DNA of 8,345 nt. It comes from Planctomycetota bacterium (GTDB lineage: Bacteria > Planctomycetota > Phycisphaerae > WQYP01). The first letter of the stretch is position 1; every line of letters begins with the position of its first letter. The position numbers and the translations under genes are program-made. The stretch spans positions 1 through 8,345 of the forward strand of contig JAJZNY010000031.1 in NCBI GenBank assembly GCA_021852245.1. The letters run 5' to 3'. A model generated the notes under the pieces. That model searched no databases. It saw only the letters and a list, made by a program, of their open reading frames with translations, and was not told the origin of the DNA. Positions 6,306-8,345 of this stretch are shown piece by piece.

Positions 6306-6851
6306 ATGTCGGCGTCGATCTGGGCACCTTGGCGGCTGGAATATATACAAAGTGTCACAGGTGAAAAGTCCGGATGTTTTCTGTGTGATGCAGCACGGGC
6401 TACCGATCATGATCGATCCAATCTGGTCATCGCCCGAACCGATATCGCTCTGCTGATGTTGAATCGATATCCCTATGTCAACGGCCATCTGCTTGTCGCT
6501 CCATACACGCATGTGGCACAGCTTGCGGATATGCCTCCAGAACACCGGGCCACATTGATGGAATTAGCCGTCCATGGCCAGCGACTTTTGGAAGTCACCA
6601 TGAATCCGCAGGGGTTCAACATCGGGATCAATATCGGCCGCTGTGCCGGGGCAGGGTTGCCGGGCCACATTCATCTGCATGTTGTTCCACGGTGGAACGG
6701 TGACATTAACTTCATGACGACCGTCGGACAGGTGCGCGTCATCCCGGAAGCGTTGGAAAGTGCCTACGAAAAATTGTCGCGGGCGCATCTAGCCCTCCTG
6801 GAAGAGGGGGCAAATCCAACTTCGGCCGCTGTTCAGGGATTAAGCAATTAA
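6306..6851 (+). CDS. HIT-domain protein, Ap4A phosphorylase-like nucleotide hydrolase/transferase
   Basis: 181 residues from the ATG chosen by its Shine-Dalgarno. It belongs to the histidine triad superfamily, which cleaves dinucleoside polyphosphates or nucleotide conjugates through a covalent nucleotidyl-histidine. The triad is 'HIHLHVV' (121-127), the central His123 being the expected nucleophile. 'GCFLC' (23-27) gives the N-terminal Cys pair, 'NGHLLVAPYTH' (59-69) is the conserved strand and turn, and 'NIGRCAGAGLPGH' followed by 'PRWNGDINFM' is the pattern of the bacterial Ap4A phosphorylase subgroup (as in mycobacterial Rv2613c). That makes diadenosine tetraphosphate a likely substrate, by family knowledge rather than direct evidence. 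N-terminal 'IWAPWRLEYI' is also typical. It lies 14 nt before kdsB on the same strand, so the two are probably translated from one mRNA. It is divergent from zwf across about 100 nt. Confidence 0.94.
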   Translation: MSASIWAPWRLEYIQSVTGEKSGCFLCDAARATDHDRSNLVIARTDIALLMLNRYPYVNGHLLVAPYTHVAQLADMPPEHRATLMELAVHGQRLLEVTMNPQGFNIGINIGRCAGAGLPGHIHLHVVPRWNGDINFMTTVGQVRVIPEALESAYEKLSRAHLALLEEGANPTSAAVQGLSN

Positions 6852-6865
6852 GCAGGGGAGTCAAG

Positions 6866-7630
6866 GTGTCTAATCTTATTGTAATTCCGGCTCGCTACGA
6901 ATCTACGCGTCTGCCCGGCAAGCCGCTTCTGAAGCAATCGGGGAAGTATCTCATCGAGCATGTATACGAGCGTGCGGTGTCCGCAACCCGGGCGCGCGCC
7001 GTCGTGGTCGCGACTGACGACCAGCGAATCATGAAGGCCGTTAAGGGTTTCGGCGGCAGTGCCGTTATGACATCCTCAACCCATAATTCGGGGACTGATC
7101 GGATTGCGGAAGTAGTTCAGATGCCTGAATATCAGCACTATGAACGTATCGTTAATCTGCAGGGTGATGAACCGGAGGTGGATCCTGGCCTCTTGGATAG
7201 CCTGTTTCGAATTCTGGAAAATACAGACGTGCCGATGGCAACTGCCGCGGCTCCCTTTGATGACGCCGCCGAGGTTCAGAATCCCAACGTTGTAAAAGTC
7301 GTTGTGGACCAACGTCGCTTCGCTATGTATTTTTCGCGGAGTGTCATTCCGTATGATCGTGACGGCATCGCCCGTGATGCCTCGCGTTTAATGCTCGCAG
7401 GTCTTTATCGAAAACACCTCGGCGTCTATGCGTACCGGCGTGAATTTCTCCTGGAGCTCAGCCGCACGGAGCCGTGTGAACTGGAAAAGCTCGAAAAACT
7501 TGAACAGTTAAGGGCTCTTTACATGGGCGCCAAGATCATTGTCCATGACAGTCCCCAGTCGCATCATGGGATTGACACTCCCGAGGATTATGCCGCATTT
7601 CTAATTCGCCGGGGCATCGCATCAGCATAA
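6866..7630 (+). CDS. kdsB: 3-deoxy-manno-octulosonate cytidylyltransferase (CMP-Kdo synthetase)
   Basis: 254 residues, close to E. coli KdsB (248). It activates Kdo with CTP to CMP-Kdo in the cytoplasm, the donor for the inner core of lipopolysaccharide; its presence implies a Kdo-containing outer membrane. Visible motifs are the nucleotide-binding 'IPARYESTRLPGKPL' (7-21), 'ATDD' (49-52), 'TSSTHNSGTDRIAE' (69-82), 'NLQGDEPEVDP' (97-107), 'HLGVYAYRREFL', 'LEKLEQLR' and the C-terminal 'GIDTPEDY'. All are normal for an active enzyme. The start is GTG at 6866, supported by GGGGAG 5 nt upstream; the first residues MSNLIVIPARY match the family exactly. It lies 14 nt after the HIT gene, probably an operon. 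Codons 7-18 (6883-6918) recur, inverted and perfect, at the right end of the window. waaA, kdsA and lpx genes are not in view. Confidence 0.97.
   Translation: MSNLIVIPARYESTRLPGKPLLKQSGKYLIEHVYERAVSATRARAVVVATDDQRIMKAVKGFGGSAVMTSSTHNSGTDRIAEVVQMPEYQHYERIVNLQGDEPEVDPGLLDSLFRILENTDVPMATAAAPFDDAAEVQNPNVVKVVVDQRRFAMYFSRSVIPYDRDGIARDASRLMLAGLYRKHLGVYAYRREFLLELSRTEPCELEKLEKLEQLRALYMGAKIIVHDSPQSHHGIDTPEDYAAFLIRRGIASA
6883..6918 (+). repeat. Left arm of a perfect 36-bp inverted repeat, inside kdsB
   Basis: These 36 bases, codons 7 to 18 of kdsB (from IPARYES to the first two bases of Gly18), are the exact reverse complement of 8310-8345. The base after the arm differs (C at 6919 against T on the minus strand at 8309). 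The kdsB copy is clearly native because it encodes the conserved CTP-binding motif. Confidence 0.97.
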
Positions 7631-7649
7631 ATTCGGGCGTTGCCGTGGC

Positions 7650-7673
7650 GCGCTGCGAACGGTCTGTCAGCGC
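7650..7673. terminator. Possible hairpin between convergent kdsB and cytochrome/LRR gene
   Basis: GCGCTG (7650-7655) and CAGCGC (7668-7673) are complementary with a 12-nt loop and cover the stop codon of the minus-strand gene. The location suits a shared terminator, but no T-run follows on either side, so this is weak. Confidence 0.22.
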
Positions 7674-8345
7674 AGTCCCACAACCCAGAGTCGCCAGAGA
7701 TGGTTATTCCGTTTAAATGCATTGATGCCGGAAGCGCTGATTCGTGTTCCCGTTACGTTCAGATACCGGAGATGGCTCAGGCTGGTCAATCGACGCAGTC
7801 CTGAATTGCTGACGGTCGTATGTTCAAGATGAAGATACATCAGATTCACCATCCGGTTTACGGAAGTGACGCCGGAATCGGTCACGCCGGTGCCCGCAAT
7901 GTTTAATACAACAATATTGCTGGCGATCTGCGAAAGCAGGTGCAGATCATGATTGTTGAAGCCTGATTTGCCCGACGCATCGCAGGACAACCACGGCAGG
8001 CCGGCGCGAATAACGTGAATTCTCACACCGGTTGTCGTTTCAAGACTTCGAATCGTGTTTTTTATCCTGGCAATCGGGCGGGGCATAAAGCGCTGTATGA
8101 TCTGTAATTCCTGCTGGGCCGCCGCATCGATCGACCGGTTTGCCTTCAGAGACGCCAGCGTGCCGGTCTCGCCAGCGCCGGTTTGTATCCACCATTTCAG
8201 AAGCGTAATCTGCGATTTCGCCAGTCCTGCATGACCGTGCGGAGGCATACGATGATGATTCCAGGCCGGCAGGGTGATACGTCGTATGAGAATACTGTGA
8301 TCAGGATCACCGGGCAGACGCGTAGATTCGTAGCGAGCCGGAATT
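7667..8345 (-). CDS. Planctomycete-type cytochrome c (PSCyt1-like) protein with C-terminal leucine-rich repeats, 5' end missing
   Basis: The minus-strand frame runs from the stop at 7667-7669 to the right edge (about 225 residues), well beyond the first ATG at 8248, which falls inside a conserved motif and is not the start. 'GDPDHSILIRRITLP' then 'RMPPHGHAGLAKSQITLLKWWIQTGA' matches the end of the planctomycete cytochrome c domain; the Met of MPP is the expected distal haem ligand and the CxxCH site would lie upstream of the window. After a charged linker, about three leucine-rich repeats follow ('LSQIASNIVVLNIAGTGV', 'LMYLHLEHTTVSNSGLRRL', 'LRYLNVTGTRISASGINAF'), ending in 'LWRLWVVGLR'. Such proteins are probably exported; electron transfer or a structural role is inference. 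It converges on kdsB with a 36-nt gap. Caution: the last 36 bases (8310-8345) duplicate part of kdsB, so the residues encoded there (IPARYESTRLPG) may not belong to this gene. Confidence 0.78.
   Translation of the reverse strand, partial: IPARYESTRLPGDPDHSILIRRITLPAWNHHRMPPHGHAGLAKSQITLLKWWIQTGAGETGTLASLKANRSIDAAAQQELQIIQRFMPRPIARIKNTIRSLETTTGVRIHVIRAGLPWLSCDASGKSGFNNHDLHLLSQIASNIVVLNIAGTGVTDSGVTSVNRMVNLMYLHLEHTTVSNSGLRRLTSLSHLRYLNVTGTRISASGINAFKRNNHLWRLWVVGLR
8310..8345 (-). repeat. Right arm of the perfect 36-bp inverted repeat, at the window edge
   Basis: Read on the minus strand, the last 36 bases equal kdsB codons 7-18 without mismatch, and the match reaches the final base, so its true length is unknown. 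It is even in the same reading frame as in kdsB, encoding IPARYESTRLPG before continuing as DPDHS of the cytochrome/LRR protein. Either a real rearrangement or an assembly or amplification chimera. Confidence 0.97.

Noticed and set aside
1..8345. Defence island, prophage, insertion sequence or CRISPR array
   Set aside because: There is no transposase, integrase, phage, nuclease or toxin-like protein, and no regularly spaced direct repeats. Nearly all genes are housekeeping or lineage-typical.

Overview
The window looks like chromosomal DNA of a Planctomycetota bacterium, possibly a Phycisphaerae-like lineage (inference). The best pointer is the gene at the right end. It has a 'DPDHS..IRRITLP....RMPP' stretch, then 'ITLLKWWIQTGA', then leucine-rich repeats, which is the arrangement of the planctomycete-type cytochrome c (PSCyt1-like) proteins. 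The M19 dipeptidase and the small SHOCT-like membrane protein fit the same group. kdsB implies a Gram-negative envelope containing Kdo. No phage, IS, CRISPR, tRNA or rRNA signature was seen. Most genes are housekeeping genes.

Layout from left to right. (1) Minus strand, 1-1490: a DUF4870/Tic20-like membrane protein, then an M19 membrane-dipeptidase-type metallopeptidase cut by the left edge. The pair probably shares a promoter near 1534-1562. (2) Plus strand, 1615-1905: a divergent small one-helix membrane protein with a SHOCT-like tail. (3) 1906-2154, the longest non-coding stretch: an extended -10 promoter, a leader that can fold into a nested multi-branched RNA, and a hairpin over the clpX ribosome-binding region. 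(4) clpX, 2155-3486, followed after 55 nt by a divergent GT-B glycosyltransferase-like gene, 3542-4648. (5) zwf (glucose-6-phosphate dehydrogenase) on the minus strand, 4663-6204, converging on the glycosyltransferase gene. (6) A plus-strand pair, an Ap4A-phosphorylase-like HIT protein (6306-6851) and kdsB (6866-7630), 14 nt apart. (7) A minus-strand cytochrome/LRR protein, 7667 to the right edge, converging on kdsB and lacking its 5' part.

The genes do not form a single pathway. Themes are protein quality control (ClpX), NADPH supply (Zwf), dinucleotide clean-up (HIT) and envelope sugar synthesis (KdsB and perhaps the glycosyltransferase). The two oddest signals are these. First, a perfect 36-bp inverted repeat links codons 7-18 of kdsB to the last 36 bases of the window, which is either a short rearrangement or, more likely, a chimeric end. 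Second, the clpX leader has two mutually exclusive sets of helices, like a switch. No clearly novel multi-gene system was found.
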